Source: Bacillota bacterium | GTDB taxonomy: Bacteria; Bacillota; Clostridia; Acetivibrionales; DTU013 | Reading direction: 5' to 3' | Assembly (NCBI GenBank): GCA_023439545.1 | Contig: JAEXNT010000032.1 | Location: 1 to 64,000 of the forward strand | DNA length: 64,000 bases | Shown here: positions 34,835-43,914 of the stretch, piece after piece | How positions within the stretch are numbered: the stretch's first letter is position 1 | How the letters are laid out: each line of letters starts with the position of its first letter | Notes under the pieces: model-generated | Seen by the model: only the letters and a program-made list of their open reading frames with translations | Told to the model about the DNA's origin: nothing | The model's database searches: none | Translations under genes and position numbers: made by a program

Positions 34835-34865
34835 TATTATTAGAACAGATAGAAATAAGTATTCA
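34835..34865 (-). promoter_or_regulatory. Sigma-G-like promoter of the spoVA operon
   Basis: Minus strand: TGAATA (-35), 18-base spacer, AATAATA (-10). This fits the Bacillus sigma-G/sigma-F forespore pattern (TGMATA and CATAMTA) at all but one position, and spoVA is sigma-G dependent in Bacillus. Confidence 0.65.
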
Positions 34866-34883
34866 GAAAAATAATGTTAAATA

Positions 34884-35056
34884 AATTATTATGCTGGTTG
34901 CCGCTATTATGAGTTATGTTCAAAGAGCATATAGATTCAGCTTTGTTTGGCAAATCTAACTCGCTTCGCTCAAACAAAGATTTGCCCTTAAAAATGCTTC
35001 ATCAATATGCTCTAATTCACAAAACTCATGTACTAGCGGCAACCAGCATAATAATT
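34884..35056. repeat. 173-bp nested inverted repeat between sigF and spoVA
   Basis: Perfect 23-bp outer arms (34884-34906 and 35034-35056) enclose ATGAGTT/AACTCAT, AGAGCATAT/ATATGCTCT (34924-34932 and 35005-35013) and, at the centre, two interleaved pairings: CTTTGTTTG with CAAACAAAG (34941-34949, 34971-34979) and GGCAAATC with GATTTGCC (34949-34956, 34979-34986). It could terminate sigF mRNA, form a structured RNA or be a small non-autonomous mobile element. No target-site duplication was evident. Confidence 0.85.
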
Positions 35057-35099
35057 CCAGTAATAAGGATGAGGGGAGAAAGGCAAAGGAAAGGATGAT

Positions 35100-35846
35100 T
35101 CAGGTATAATTGATACGGTTGCGAATATCTTCGAGGATCTTACGTTCGATCCTCGATACCTGCACCTGCGATATGCCAAGCATTTTCGCTATCTGGACCT
35201 GCGTTTGCTCCTTGAAATAACGAAGGATTATGATCTGTTTTTCGCGGGGCTTCAAAGTGTCCATAACCTGTTTCAGGGCTATTTTATCGATAATGTCCGT
35301 TTCATCGTCGTTCAGGTTATCATCGAGCCTGTCTATCAGCATCAGGGAGGAATGGTCTCCTTCCCCGACAGGGTTGTACAGGGATTCGGGAGTGTGACCG
35401 GCCTCCACGGCCATGACAAGTTCTTCGGTCGATACTTCCAGCCTCTGCGCCATCTCGCTGACGGTAGGTTCACGGCCGAGTTCCTTGCTCATGACCTCTT
35501 TTGCTATATGCGCCTTGTTCGATATCTCTTTTAGCGAACGGCTTACCTTGATAATTCCGTCGTCCCTTAAAAAACGCTTTATTTCTCCTATTATCATCGG
35601 TACGGCATAAGTCGAGAATTTTACGTCGAACGACGTGTCGAATTTGTTGATTGCCTTGATCAATCCGATGCAGCCGATCTGAAAAAGGTCGTCCGTTTCA
35701 TGGCCCCTGTTCTGAAACCTCCTTACGATGCTCCAGACAAGGCCTATGTTGCTTTCGACAAGGATACTCTGCGCAGACTTGTCGCCTTCCTTGGCTTTCA
35801 GGATCAACTGTATTGTATCGATACCCTCATAAGGTTTTTCACTCAT
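35100..35846 (-). CDS. sigF: Sporulation sigma factor F
   Basis: The first forespore-specific sigma factor. The 248-residue protein has region 2 ('LVWSIVRRFQNRGHETDDLF', 'GLIKAINKFDTSFDVKFSTY'), region 3 ('EISNKAHIAKEVMSKELGRE') and region 4 with the helix-turn-helix 'TQVQIAKMLGISQVQVSRIE'. ATG 35846 has GAAAGG nine bases upstream. It is the third gene of the spoIIA operon and is held inactive by SpoIIAB until SpoIIAA is dephosphorylated. Confidence 0.97.
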   Translation of the reverse strand: MSEKPYEGIDTIQLILKAKEGDKSAQSILVESNIGLVWSIVRRFQNRGHETDDLFQIGCIGLIKAINKFDTSFDVKFSTYAVPMIIGEIKRFLRDDGIIKVSRSLKEISNKAHIAKEVMSKELGREPTVSEMAQRLEVSTEELVMAVEAGHTPESLYNPVGEGDHSSLMLIDRLDDNLNDDETDIIDKIALKQVMDTLKPREKQIIILRYFKEQTQVQIAKMLGISQVQVSRIERKILEDIRNRINYT

Positions 35847-35970
35847 ATTGTAGAACCTTTCTCCCAACGAGAAAACAGTAAGTTGTTGTAATTATAGTTA
35901 TTTATTCCATATTTTTACATCCGCATGCAAAAAATACAGCAGCCCTCGCTGCTTAGCCGGATGTCTTTTA

Positions 35971-36411
35971 TCAATGACCTTCGTCGAGTGAGCCGAAATG
36001 CTTGCAAAGGGTCACAGTAGTACCTTCTCCTGGCGTTGAACGTACCTTTACGCTGTCCATGAAGCTCTCCATTACCGTAAAGCCCATACCCGAACGCTCC
36101 ATATCCGGTTTGGACGTGAACAGCGGCTGCATGGCCTCCTCGATATTCTCTATGCCCTTGCCGTCGTCAGTAATCTCAATTTCAACACTTTTATCGAACT
36201 GGCGGCAGATCATCCGAATAATGCCGTACTTGTTATCATAGCCGTGGATTATTGCATTGGTGACAGCCTCCGAAACAGCGGTCTTGACGTCCGCAAGCTC
36301 CTCCAGCGTCGGATCGAGCTGGGAGACAAACGCTGCCGCCACCACCCTTGCAAAAGCTTCATTGCTTGATTTACTCAAAAACTCCAGTTTCATTTCATTA
36401 ACAGGCTGCAT
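35971..36411 (-). CDS. spoIIAB: Anti-sigma F factor and serine kinase
   Basis: Binds and inhibits SigF and phosphorylates SpoIIAA. The 146-residue length equals that of the Bacillus protein. The GHKL ATPase motifs are clear: N-box 'VSEAVTNAIIHGY', 'ITDDGKGI' and 'ERSGMGFTVMESFMD'. ATG 36411 is supported by GGGAGAG eight bases upstream. It sits between spoIIAA and sigF, with 124 bases before sigF. Confidence 0.97.
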   Translation of the reverse strand: MQPVNEMKLEFLSKSSNEAFARVVAAAFVSQLDPTLEELADVKTAVSEAVTNAIIHGYDNKYGIIRMICRQFDKSVEIEITDDGKGIENIEEAMQPLFTSKPDMERSGMGFTVMESFMDSVKVRSTPGEGTTVTLCKHFGSLDEGH

Positions 36412-36507
36412 ACAAATTTCTCTCCCTTTACACAAATCTCATGCCGGCAGCTTTCGGTCAGGAATCGACCCGACCGGGTTGTCAGACCGGCTGAATTAAG
36501 ATAAGCC

Positions 36508-36852
36508 TCACGCGCTCATAAGCGCATTCATGGCATGATCCAGATTATCGCATATTGGCATGAGCTTCAGAATACCCGATATTTCGAGTATCCTGCAGAT
36601 CTTCTGGTTTTTGCAAATAATTGCGGTACGGCCGCCGAGTTTCCTTATATTCGAATATCTGCCGACGATCACACCTATCCCCGAACTATCCATAAAGCTA
36701 AGACCCGAGAGGTCGAAAACCACATTTCTCGTCGTAGCCTTCAAAAGCTCGCCCTCGATTTTATTCCGGGCATATTCGGCATAATGATGATCGAGTTCAC
36801 CCGAAAATGAGGCGATCAATGTAGAACCCCTGTTGGCAAATCTGATTTCCAA
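36508..36852 (-). CDS. spoIIAA: Anti-anti-sigma F factor
   Basis: A STAS-domain protein of 114 residues that releases SigF from SpoIIAB. The phosphorylated serine lies in 'FMDSSGIGVIVGRY' (S56/S57; Ser58 in Bacillus). The true start is probably TTG 36852, because GGAGGAG lies six bases upstream and the length then matches the family. A perfect sigma-H promoter precedes it. Confidence 0.95.
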   Translation of the reverse strand: MEIRFANRGSTLIASFSGELDHHYAEYARNKIEGELLKATTRNVVFDLSGLSFMDSSGIGVIVGRYSNIRKLGGRTAIICKNQKICRILEISGILKLMPICDNLDHAMNALMSA

Positions 36853-36910
36853 GTTTATCTCCTCCGTGTATTTCATTTGTAGTTATCCAGTGAATTACTA
36901 TCAGAAACTA

Positions 36911-36937
36911 ATTCTTCAATTAATTGGAATATCCTTC
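36911..36937 (-). promoter_or_regulatory. Sigma-H promoter of the spoIIA operon
   Basis: Minus strand: GAAGGATAT (-35, consensus RnAGGAwWW), 11-base spacer, GAAGAAT (-10, consensus RnnGAAT). Both boxes match fully, as for the Bacillus spoIIA promoter. Confidence 0.8.
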
Positions 36938-36983
36938 AATGAAATATGGGAACCTTTGTAGAAAAACTATTTTTTTTACGCCA

Positions 36984-37943
36984 TTATCCGACAGGTCCGC
37001 GGTGCTTTTCAGCTATCTCATCCAACTTCCTCAGCCTGTGGTTGACGCCGGACTTGCCCAGCGTCGGGGAAAGCATCTGTCCGAGTTCGGTCAGACTCGC
37101 ATCGCTGTATTCGAGCCTTAATGAAGCAATGTCGCGCAGGTTCGGAGGCAGTCTGTCGAAGCCTATATGTTCCGCAATATACCGGATGTTTTCGACCTGC
37201 CTGAGTGAAGCATTGACCGTCTTTTCAAGATTCGCAGTCTCGCAGTTGACGATACGGTTTACATTGTTGCGCATATCCTTCAGTATCCTTACGTTTTCAA
37301 GCTCCATCAGAGCGCTGTGGGCGCCAATTATATTCAGGAAATCCACTATGTTTTCGCCTTCCTTGAGGTATGTCACATAGCTGCCCTTTCTCTTAATAAT
37401 CCTCGCATGAAGCTTGAAAAACGCCAGTACCCGGCTCAGTTCCTGCGCCTGTGCCCGCGTGCGTGAAGTAAGCTCAAGGTGGTATGTTTTCTCGGGATCG
37501 CTAATGGAACCGCCCGCCAAAAAAGCGCCGCGAAGGAAGGCCTTCCGGCAGCACTGCTTTTTCAGTGCGTTCTTCTCGGATAATACGATCACATGGGACT
37601 GACCTTCTTTTTCAGGAAGCACCGTTATACCGGCTCTTTCCAACAACCTGGCCGCTGACGCCGCAGGAGTCACGAAGATCATATATGAAACGTGCTTTTT
37701 GAGTTTCTTGCTTTTGCGTATGGTCACTTCGGGAGAAATGTCGCAAAGCTTTCGTATCAGGCTGTATATCCTTCTGGCAAACGCAGCGTTTTCCGTCGTT
37801 ATACGTATATACCAGCCGCCTCCGGGCACAGCCGCAGCAGCCCCGTTCAGACAGACCGAGGCGGCCAGTTCGGAAAGCAGGCAGCATTCTCTGATATTCT
37901 CAAGCCTGCATAATTCATTTTTTACAGTTGATGAAAATGACAA
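36984..37943 (-). CDS. whiA: WhiA DNA-binding protein
   Basis: WhiA has a degenerate LAGLIDADG homing-endonuclease-like domain and a C-terminal helix-turn-helix. It affects sporulation in actinomycetes and cell division in Bacillus. The 319-residue product begins 'SFSSTVKNELCRLE', has 'CCRKAFLRGAFLAGGSISDP' and ends with 'SLTELGQMLSPTLGKSGVNH', the HTH. TTG 37943 is chosen on GGGAGG seven bases upstream. It ends the hprK-to-whiA cluster; the crh/ptsH gene that often follows whiA is absent. Confidence 0.96.
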   Translation of the reverse strand: MSFSSTVKNELCRLENIRECCLLSELAASVCLNGAAAAVPGGGWYIRITTENAAFARRIYSLIRKLCDISPEVTIRKSKKLKKHVSYMIFVTPAASAARLLERAGITVLPEKEGQSHVIVLSEKNALKKQCCRKAFLRGAFLAGGSISDPEKTYHLELTSRTRAQAQELSRVLAFFKLHARIIKRKGSYVTYLKEGENIVDFLNIIGAHSALMELENVRILKDMRNNVNRIVNCETANLEKTVNASLRQVENIRYIAEHIGFDRLPPNLRDIASLRLEYSDASLTELGQMLSPTLGKSGVNHRLRKLDEIAEKHRGPVG

Positions 37944-37959
37944 CGCAAAACCTCCCTGT

Positions 37960-40146
37960 TCAAAGTGTGCACTTAGTAAAACCATCTGTTTTTTGGCCGG
38001 CGCCAGTAACGTTTTCCACGTATGCCCTCAGCACCTCCGCCACACTCCACGCCTGCGCACAGCAGCCGCGGGGTATGAGCGGTTCGTTACCGTCGAATAT
38101 CTCCGAAACGCTTCCAAGGCACGCATGCTTGAGGTGCTCCCTGTATGGCTCGAGAAATCCTGCCGCCATACCTTTGTAGACCTGTTCCTGTCCCAGCGTC
38201 CGTTTGAACGCAGTAATGAAATGCCCTATCGGCCATGCCCAGACGGTACCCTGATGATAAGCCGAATCCCTGTCATAAGGTCCGCCAGAGCATTGCCCTC
38301 TGTATTCTGAAGATCGGGAAGAAAGGCTTCTGAGTCCGTATGCCGTATAAAGCTCCTTCCAAACCCTCTCCACAACGCAGCGAGCTTTTTCACCATCAAG
38401 CACGGGATACGCCAGGCTCACGGCAAATATCTGGTTGGGACGCACTTTATCGTCTTTAAAATCCCCCTGCACAACGTCAAAAAGATACTTTCCCTCGTCA
38501 TACCAAAAGGTCCCGACAAAGCTCTCCCTGACCTTTTCGGAAAGCCCGGAGACTTCCCTTCCGATCGAGGCATAGCGGCGGGCGGAGTCCGCGTATGAAC
38601 AGCTTGCGTTATCAAGCCCGTCACCTGTACTCCCCTGTTCCCCGCATATATCGGATTTCTCTTTTCCGGCATTTTTCCGCTCACCGTAAGCTTCTGAAAG
38701 CCTGTAAGAAACTGCTTCGAGGATCCGCAGGGCATTGTACCAGAGAGCGTTTATTTCGACCGCTTTCCCATGGCGCGGCGTAAACACGGTGGATCCGGTT
38801 TTCGCATCCATCCATGTCAGCTGGGTACTCTCATCGCCCGCTATGACGAGGCCATCCTCATCCATATGGATGTTGTTTATGGTACCCTTTTTATAAGCTT
38901 CATATATACGGACCATCGGTTCATAAAGCCTGTCCCTGATCAGTTCGAGGTCTCCCGTATATCTAAGGTAATTCGCCGCAGCGTCGAAAAACCAAAGCGC
39001 CGCGTCGACCGTGTTATAACCCGGATCTCCGCCTTCGTCCGGAAACATGTTCGGCAAAAGACCGTATCTGACATGCCTGCCGAAGGCCGACAGTATTTGC
39101 GCCGCATCGTCATATCGCCCTGTAGTCAGTGTCAGGCCGGTAAGCGAGATCATCGCATCCCTTCCCCAGTCCGTGAACCAGGGGTAACCGGCCAAAATAG
39201 TCTTCGTCCCCGTGGACTGCCTGTAAACCAGAAACTGGTCGGCAGCCCTTACCAATGTGCGGGCGAAATCGTCCCGGCAGCCCGCCCTGTCTTCGAGAGC
39301 TTTGAGTCTGGCTTTCTCTGCCTCTATCAAGGCTTTCCCGTCATCGCCCCCGCTGTTATGGCAGCCCGCTGCACAGATAGCTCCTCCGGACTCATAGGAC
39401 TTCCCGACAATCCTGCTCTTTTCCACAGAGCATATGAAAGTAAAACACGTGTCTCTGTATGCCTTCACAGACAGTTCGAAAATCCCCGGTATGTAATGGT
39501 CTTCGGTATCCCGAAGCCCTCTTTCATTCTCTACTGCATAGTACATATGTTCAAACCAGCAGTTTTCGAGCGGAGTATAGCTGCTGTCCCGGCATTGGAG
39601 CAGGATAACGGTATCCGTGTCGTAAGGCGTGACCCTCGTTTCGTCCTTCCCCGCCTCCTGCCTGAAGCGCATGTACTCCCTGTGCGAATCGCCGTGGTAA
39701 TCCCTGAAATTGACCAGGGGCGACAGCCTTAAAACGACGTCTCCGGAACCGCTTATGACGCGGTAAACGACTGCCACCGTATTCTCACCGTATACCATCG
39801 TCACGGTCTTCTCTATCAACAGATCGCCCATGCGAAATGTAAATATGGGCAAAGGCTCGAAACTGAAGCTTTGCAGATTGTAAAAGCCTTTTTCGATATA
39901 ATCCCCGGTCGAGAAAGAATGCAGGCTGTATTCCTCACCGGATACAATTACCTTCTCGTGCAGCTGCGAAAGTATCAGTTGTCTGCCGACAGGCGGGTGA
40001 AGCGACGCGACGAGCAGCCCGTGATACCTGCGGGAATTGCCGCCTGTTATCGTAGTGGATGAAAACCCGCCTATACCGTTCGCAAGCAGCCATTCCCTCT
40101 CAATTGCCCTGTCCCAGCTGCTCCATTCAGATTTTCCGAATCTCAT
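37960..40146 (-). CDS. Glycogen debranching enzyme (GDE/AGL C-type)
   Basis: The 728-residue protein combines a bacterial GDE_N domain ('REWLLANGIGGFSSTTITGG', 'RRYHGLLVASLHPPVG') with an (alpha/alpha)6 amylo-alpha-1,6-glucosidase domain ('YPWFTDWGRDAMISLTGL', 'MFPDEGGDPGYNTVDAALWF', 'QLTWMDAK', 'YHQGTVWAWPIGHFI'). It should hydrolyse alpha-1,6 branch glucose in glycogen. A variable insert rich in Gly, Ser and Glu lies near residues 490-515. It is inserted between yvcK and whiA, 17 bases before whiA, an uncommon position. Confidence 0.93.
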   Translation of the reverse strand: MRFGKSEWSSWDRAIEREWLLANGIGGFSSTTITGGNSRRYHGLLVASLHPPVGRQLILSQLHEKVIVSGEEYSLHSFSTGDYIEKGFYNLQSFSFEPLPIFTFRMGDLLIEKTVTMVYGENTVAVVYRVISGSGDVVLRLSPLVNFRDYHGDSHREYMRFRQEAGKDETRVTPYDTDTVILLQCRDSSYTPLENCWFEHMYYAVENERGLRDTEDHYIPGIFELSVKAYRDTCFTFICSVEKSRIVGKSYESGGAICAAGCHNSGGDDGKALIEAEKARLKALEDRAGCRDDFARTLVRAADQFLVYRQSTGTKTILAGYPWFTDWGRDAMISLTGLTLTTGRYDDAAQILSAFGRHVRYGLLPNMFPDEGGDPGYNTVDAALWFFDAAANYLRYTGDLELIRDRLYEPMVRIYEAYKKGTINNIHMDEDGLVIAGDESTQLTWMDAKTGSTVFTPRHGKAVEINALWYNALRILEAVSYRLSEAYGERKNAGKEKSDICGEQGSTGDGLDNASCSYADSARRYASIGREVSGLSEKVRESFVGTFWYDEGKYLFDVVQGDFKDDKVRPNQIFAVSLAYPVLDGEKARCVVERVWKELYTAYGLRSLSSRSSEYRGQCSGGPYDRDSAYHQGTVWAWPIGHFITAFKRTLGQEQVYKGMAAGFLEPYREHLKHACLGSVSEIFDGNEPLIPRGCCAQAWSVAEVLRAYVENVTGAGQKTDGFTKCTL

Positions 40147-40176
40147 GCGATACCTCGTCAGAATCCGGGATAAAGC

Positions 40177-41280
40177 TCAAATATTTCTATCGAGTCTGTC
40201 CCTGATGAAATAGTAATCGACCGCTCTTGAACGATCCTTCGCCAGCACGCTTTCGGCAACGAGTTCTATAACGGTCTTCGCAAGCTTTTTGGGGTCATGC
40301 CTGATCAGATTGTTCCTTATCGATACGATATCCCCTTCGATCAGCCTTATACCCGCCTCAGCGATTATTTCCCGGTCGATCCTGACCTGGTCGGCGCCGT
40401 CATTAAGGTATTTTTCCAGCAGTTCGGGCGGAACGGAGGAGTTATTTGCAATGCAGCAGTCGATTATCCCCTTTTGGGAATGGTCCTCCAAAATGGAGAT
40501 ATGGTCGTAAACAGTGTAATTTTCGGTCTCGGACGGCTGTGTCATAACATTGCAAACATAGACCTTCAGCGCCTTGCTTTTTTTGATCGCAGGGCAGACG
40601 CCCTTGACGAGAAGATTCGGTATAATGCTTGTATAAAGACTTCCAGGCCCGAGAACTATGATATCCGCCTCGGCTATCGCATCCAGCACATCCTTCAGCG
40701 GTTCTGCATCAGGGGGTTCAAGGAATACACGGCTTATTCTCCCCTTATGGAAGGCGTTGTGATCGCCTATTTTGGATTCGCCGCATATGGTGCAGCCGTC
40801 GTCGAGTTCGGCGCACAGTGTCACATCTTCCAGCGTCACGGGCAATACCTGCCCTGTAACCGCCAGAACGTCGCTCACCTTTTTTACCGCTTCTTCGAAA
40901 TTCGAAGATATACCGTCCATTGCCGCAAGGAACAGATTGCCGAAGCTCTGTCCCTTCAGGTTTCCATCCTGAAAACGGTATTGCAGCAGCTGTTCGAGGA
41001 TGGGCTCCGTATCCGCCAATGCGAGTATGCAGTTACGTATATCTCCGGGCGGAAGCATTCCGAGTTCCTGCCTCAAAACGCCGGAGCCGCCTCCGTCATC
41101 CGCCACCGTAACTACCGCGGTGATATTCGAGCTATAAGCCTTAAGGCCTCTTAGCATGGTAGAAAGCCCCGTTCCGCCGCCCATGGCAACGATTTTAGGG
41201 CCTTTTATCAATATCCTTTTATCATAAACGAGATTGGTAAGCTTATCCGAATTTAGAGATAAACGACCTCTGAATCTCAT
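40177..41280 (-). CDS. yvcK: YvcK/GlmR family gluconeogenesis and cell-wall regulator
   Basis: YvcK binds UDP-GlcNAc and tunes carbon flow into peptidoglycan precursors in Bacillus. The 367-residue product has 'KIVAMGGGTGLSTMLRGLK', 'VTVADDGGGSGVLRQELGML', 'PPGDIRNCILALAD' and 'VLGPGSLYTSIIPNLLV', all diagnostic. Its start overlaps the rapZ stop by four bases (ATGA), so the two are translationally coupled. Confidence 0.96.
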   Translation of the reverse strand: MRFRGRLSLNSDKLTNLVYDKRILIKGPKIVAMGGGTGLSTMLRGLKAYSSNITAVVTVADDGGGSGVLRQELGMLPPGDIRNCILALADTEPILEQLLQYRFQDGNLKGQSFGNLFLAAMDGISSNFEEAVKKVSDVLAVTGQVLPVTLEDVTLCAELDDGCTICGESKIGDHNAFHKGRISRVFLEPPDAEPLKDVLDAIAEADIIVLGPGSLYTSIIPNLLVKGVCPAIKKSKALKVYVCNVMTQPSETENYTVYDHISILEDHSQKGIIDCCIANNSSVPPELLEKYLNDGADQVRIDREIIAEAGIRLIEGDIVSIRNNLIRHDPKKLAKTVIELVAESVLAKDRSRAVDYYFIRDRLDRNI

Positions 41281-42152
41281 CTGCCAGCACTCCTGCCATC
41301 TTTTTCGATATCTCTGTGCTCGACCACCGTACGATGCTGTTTTTCCGTCAGATTTCTGTTCAACTCATCGGCAATGGCCACGGAGCGGTGTCTTCCACCT
41401 GTACAGCCTATGCCTATCACAAGCTGGGATTTTCCCTCTTTTACGTAATTCGGGATAAGGAAATCCAGCATGGAATTCAGTTTATCGAGGAATTCCGTAG
41501 TCTCAGGCATTTTAAGGACATACTCCTTCACATTCTCGTGCTTGCCCGTATGCTTCCTCATGGATTCGATGTAATAGGGGTTCGGTATGAAACGCACGTC
41601 AAATACGAGGTCGCATTCTATCGGAATGCCGTATTTGAAGCCAAAGGAGATTATATTTATAATAAGGCCCTTGAAGGAGCTTTCCTGACCTAAAATACCG
41701 GTTATCGCTTCCTTCAGCTGCTTTGGCGACAGGTTCGAGGTATCGATGACGAAATCCGCGCGATCCTTGATTTTCTGGAGCACGCGCCTCTCTTCGGCGA
41801 TACCCCTTGCAAGCCTGCCCTCCTGCGCCAGCGGATGAGCTCGCCTCGATTCCTTGTATCGCTTTACTACGACCTTGTCCGAGGCTTCGAGGAAAAATAT
41901 CTGATAGGTGTGGCCATCGCCCGTCAACGCCTCAAGGGAGGGCAGCAGGTCGTTTAGAAGCTCACCGCCGCGTATATCTATGACGACAGCGATCTTATCA
42001 AGCTTTTTATAGCTTTGTGAACAAATTTCAGCTATCTTCGGAATCAGCAGCGGGGGCAGATTATCTATACAGAAAAAGCCGGCGTCCTCGAGGTGCTTCG
42101 CGACGAGACTCTTTCCCGCTCCCGATATACCTGTTATCACAATGAATTTCAT
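41277..42152 (-). CDS. rapZ: RapZ/YvcJ nucleotide-binding protein
   Basis: The 291-residue protein has a Walker A motif 'GISGAGKS' (8-15), a kinase-like N-terminal domain and the C-terminal RapZ domain 'IGIGCTGGRHRSVAIADELN'. In enterobacteria RapZ guides decay of GlmZ sRNA; in Firmicutes the YvcJ form hydrolyses GTP and affects competence. It overlaps murB and yvcK by ATGA at both ends. Confidence 0.96.
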   Translation of the reverse strand: MKFIVITGISGAGKSLVAKHLEDAGFFCIDNLPPLLIPKIAEICSQSYKKLDKIAVVIDIRGGELLNDLLPSLEALTGDGHTYQIFFLEASDKVVVKRYKESRRAHPLAQEGRLARGIAEERRVLQKIKDRADFVIDTSNLSPKQLKEAITGILGQESSFKGLIINIISFGFKYGIPIECDLVFDVRFIPNPYYIESMRKHTGKHENVKEYVLKMPETTEFLDKLNSMLDFLIPNYVKEGKSQLVIGIGCTGGRHRSVAIADELNRNLTEKQHRTVVEHRDIEKDGRSAGR

Positions 42153-43081
42153 CTTATGCCTTCTTCCTCACCTACGATTTTGACTTCCGTTTGCAATTGT
42201 ACTCCAAACTTTTCGTTTACCCTGTCCTGTACGTATTTTATAAGCGTTGTTACATCCCTTGCCGCAGCGTTTCCCGCATTTACTATAAAGCCGCAGTGCA
42301 GCGCTGAAACCTCGGCGCCTCCTATGCGGTATCCCCTGAGGCCGCAGTCCTGCACGAGCTTCCCGGCAAAATAGCCTTCGGGCCTTTTGAAAATACTTCC
42401 CGCGCTTGGCATATCAAGCGGCTGTTTCTCTCTGCGCTTTTTGCCGAACTCATCCATTTTCGCCTTTATTTCATCGATGTGTCCTTCACGGAGAATCAGA
42501 CGTGTCTTCAAAACTATGCCGCCGTCCGTCTGTATGAAGCTGGACCGCTTTCCGAAGAGGTGCTGCGAACTGTCAAGCATCCGAATCTGTCCGTCGTGAC
42601 TCATATACTCGGACGATCCGACAACCATTGACATATCCCCGTCATAGGCTCCCGCGTTCATTGCCACGGCCCCTCCCAGGGTTCCCGGGATGCCTTCGGC
42701 AAATTCAAGGCCCGTGAGTCCGTGTTCCAATGCGATTCTTGCAAGCCGTGAGATCAGGATGCCCGGTTCTGTCGTTATTTCACAGCCGTTAACTTCGCAC
42801 GCGTCGAAATTATCCCTGAACTGTATCACAACGCCCCTGATACCGCCGTCTCGCACGATCAGGTTTGTGCCGTTTCCCATTATCATGACCGGTATGCCGT
42901 TCTCTGCACATGCCTTCAGTATGCCCGAAAGACCTTCTGCCGAAGCCGGTCTGACAAAAACATCGGCAGGTCCTCCAATTCTGAAGGACGTATGCTCGGC
43001 CATCGATTCATCCATTGTTATGACGCCGCTGCCGGTAACTTTTCCAAGCAGCTTCGCTATTTCAGACTTGTTCAAATCCAT
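42149..43081 (-). CDS. murB: UDP-N-acetylenolpyruvoylglucosamine reductase
   Basis: Reduces UDP-GlcNAc-enolpyruvate to UDP-MurNAc with NADPH and FAD. The 310-residue protein shows 'HTSFRIGGPADVF', 'IMGNGTNLIVRDGG', 'FAEGIPGTLGGAVAMNAGAY' and the catalytic region 'SAGSIFKRPEGYFAGKLV'. It lacks the insertion of type I E. coli MurB, hence type II. The start is uncertain; ATG 43081 follows GGAGG by four bases, and ATG 43102 is an alternative. Confidence 0.96.
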   Translation of the reverse strand: MDLNKSEIAKLLGKVTGSGVITMDESMAEHTSFRIGGPADVFVRPASAEGLSGILKACAENGIPVMIMGNGTNLIVRDGGIRGVVIQFRDNFDACEVNGCEITTEPGILISRLARIALEHGLTGLEFAEGIPGTLGGAVAMNAGAYDGDMSMVVGSSEYMSHDGQIRMLDSSQHLFGKRSSFIQTDGGIVLKTRLILREGHIDEIKAKMDEFGKKRREKQPLDMPSAGSIFKRPEGYFAGKLVQDCGLRGYRIGGAEVSALHCGFIVNAGNAAARDVTTLIKYVQDRVNEKFGVQLQTEVKIVGEEEGIR

Positions 43082-43145
43082 GCTCCCTCCGGGTCCGTCC
43101 ATTCTGTAAAATCCATCCGGCATGGCGGTCCCAAATTGCTCTACT

Positions 43146-43883
43146 CTATTCTACTGTGGCAACAGACAGCTTAGAAGGTTTTCTCTCTTTCAGGAATGCT
43201 TCAACCTTATCCAGGGAAGTGCAAAGCACAAGCTCCTCAGGCATACCTGTTTCGTCCAGTATCCTCTGAATATTGTCGAAACGCCCTATATCGAAGCAGA
43301 TATGAGAATCCGTTCCGCAGGTTATCCTTACGCCCTGTTTCATACACTGTTCAACAAAGCCTTTACAATTGGTTTCGGAACCTTTTCTTATCCTGAAGGA
43401 ATTGTTGTTTATCTCTATCAGCTTGCCATATTCGGCCGCCGCCCTGACAACCCTTTCAATATCCACCTGGAAAACAGGGTTCCCCGGGTGCGCAACGGCA
43501 TCCACACAGGGATTTTTCAGGACCTTTATCATTCCCTCCGTATTTTCCTCCATGGTCCCCGGATTCAGTACACTGTCGTGATAGCTGGCAATAACGAACT
43601 CCATCCTTGAAAGCAAGCCCTCAGGGATGTCAAGCTTCCCTGAATAATCCAGGATGTTGGTCTCTGCTCCTCTTATCACTCTCACACCGTAAATACGTTC
43701 AGGGATAGCCTTGAGATTCCAGAAGTGCAGAAGTGACGCCGCCCCCGGCATAGCCGGTCCGTGGTCCGTCATCGCGATGGCTTCCATGCAGTTGATGCCC
43801 GCTTCGCGCGCATTTTCTATTATTGTGCTGTAAGCGTGACCGCTTGCAAGCGTATGTGTATGGGTATCCACTACCAGGTTCAA
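43146..43883 (-). CDS. PHP-domain phosphatase (YcdX-like)
   Basis: A 245-residue PHP hydrolase. Metal ligands are seen in 'VVDTHTHT', 'AMTDHGPAMPG', 'RGAETNILD', 'VIASYHDS', 'DAVAHPGNP' and 'ITCGTDSHI'. The family is a trinuclear-metal phosphoesterase; the natural substrate is unknown. It commonly sits beside hprK and murB in Clostridia. TTG 43883 is preferred (GGGGG seven bases upstream), which avoids overlap with hprK. Confidence 0.9.
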   Translation of the reverse strand: MNLVVDTHTHTLASGHAYSTIIENAREAGINCMEAIAMTDHGPAMPGAASLLHFWNLKAIPERIYGVRVIRGAETNILDYSGKLDIPEGLLSRMEFVIASYHDSVLNPGTMEENTEGMIKVLKNPCVDAVAHPGNPVFQVDIERVVRAAAEYGKLIEINNNSFRIRKGSETNCKGFVEQCMKQGVRITCGTDSHICFDIGRFDNIQRILDETGMPEELVLCTSLDKVEAFLKERKPSKLSVATVE

Positions 43884-43914
43884 ATATATTCCCCCGTTCG
43901 CATCTTTTGTTATT

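Noticed and set aside
38770..39732. Open frame of 320 codons on the plus strand
   Set aside because: Antisense shadow of the debranching enzyme gene.
40297..41154. Open frame of 285 codons on the plus strand
   Set aside because: Antisense shadow of yvcK.
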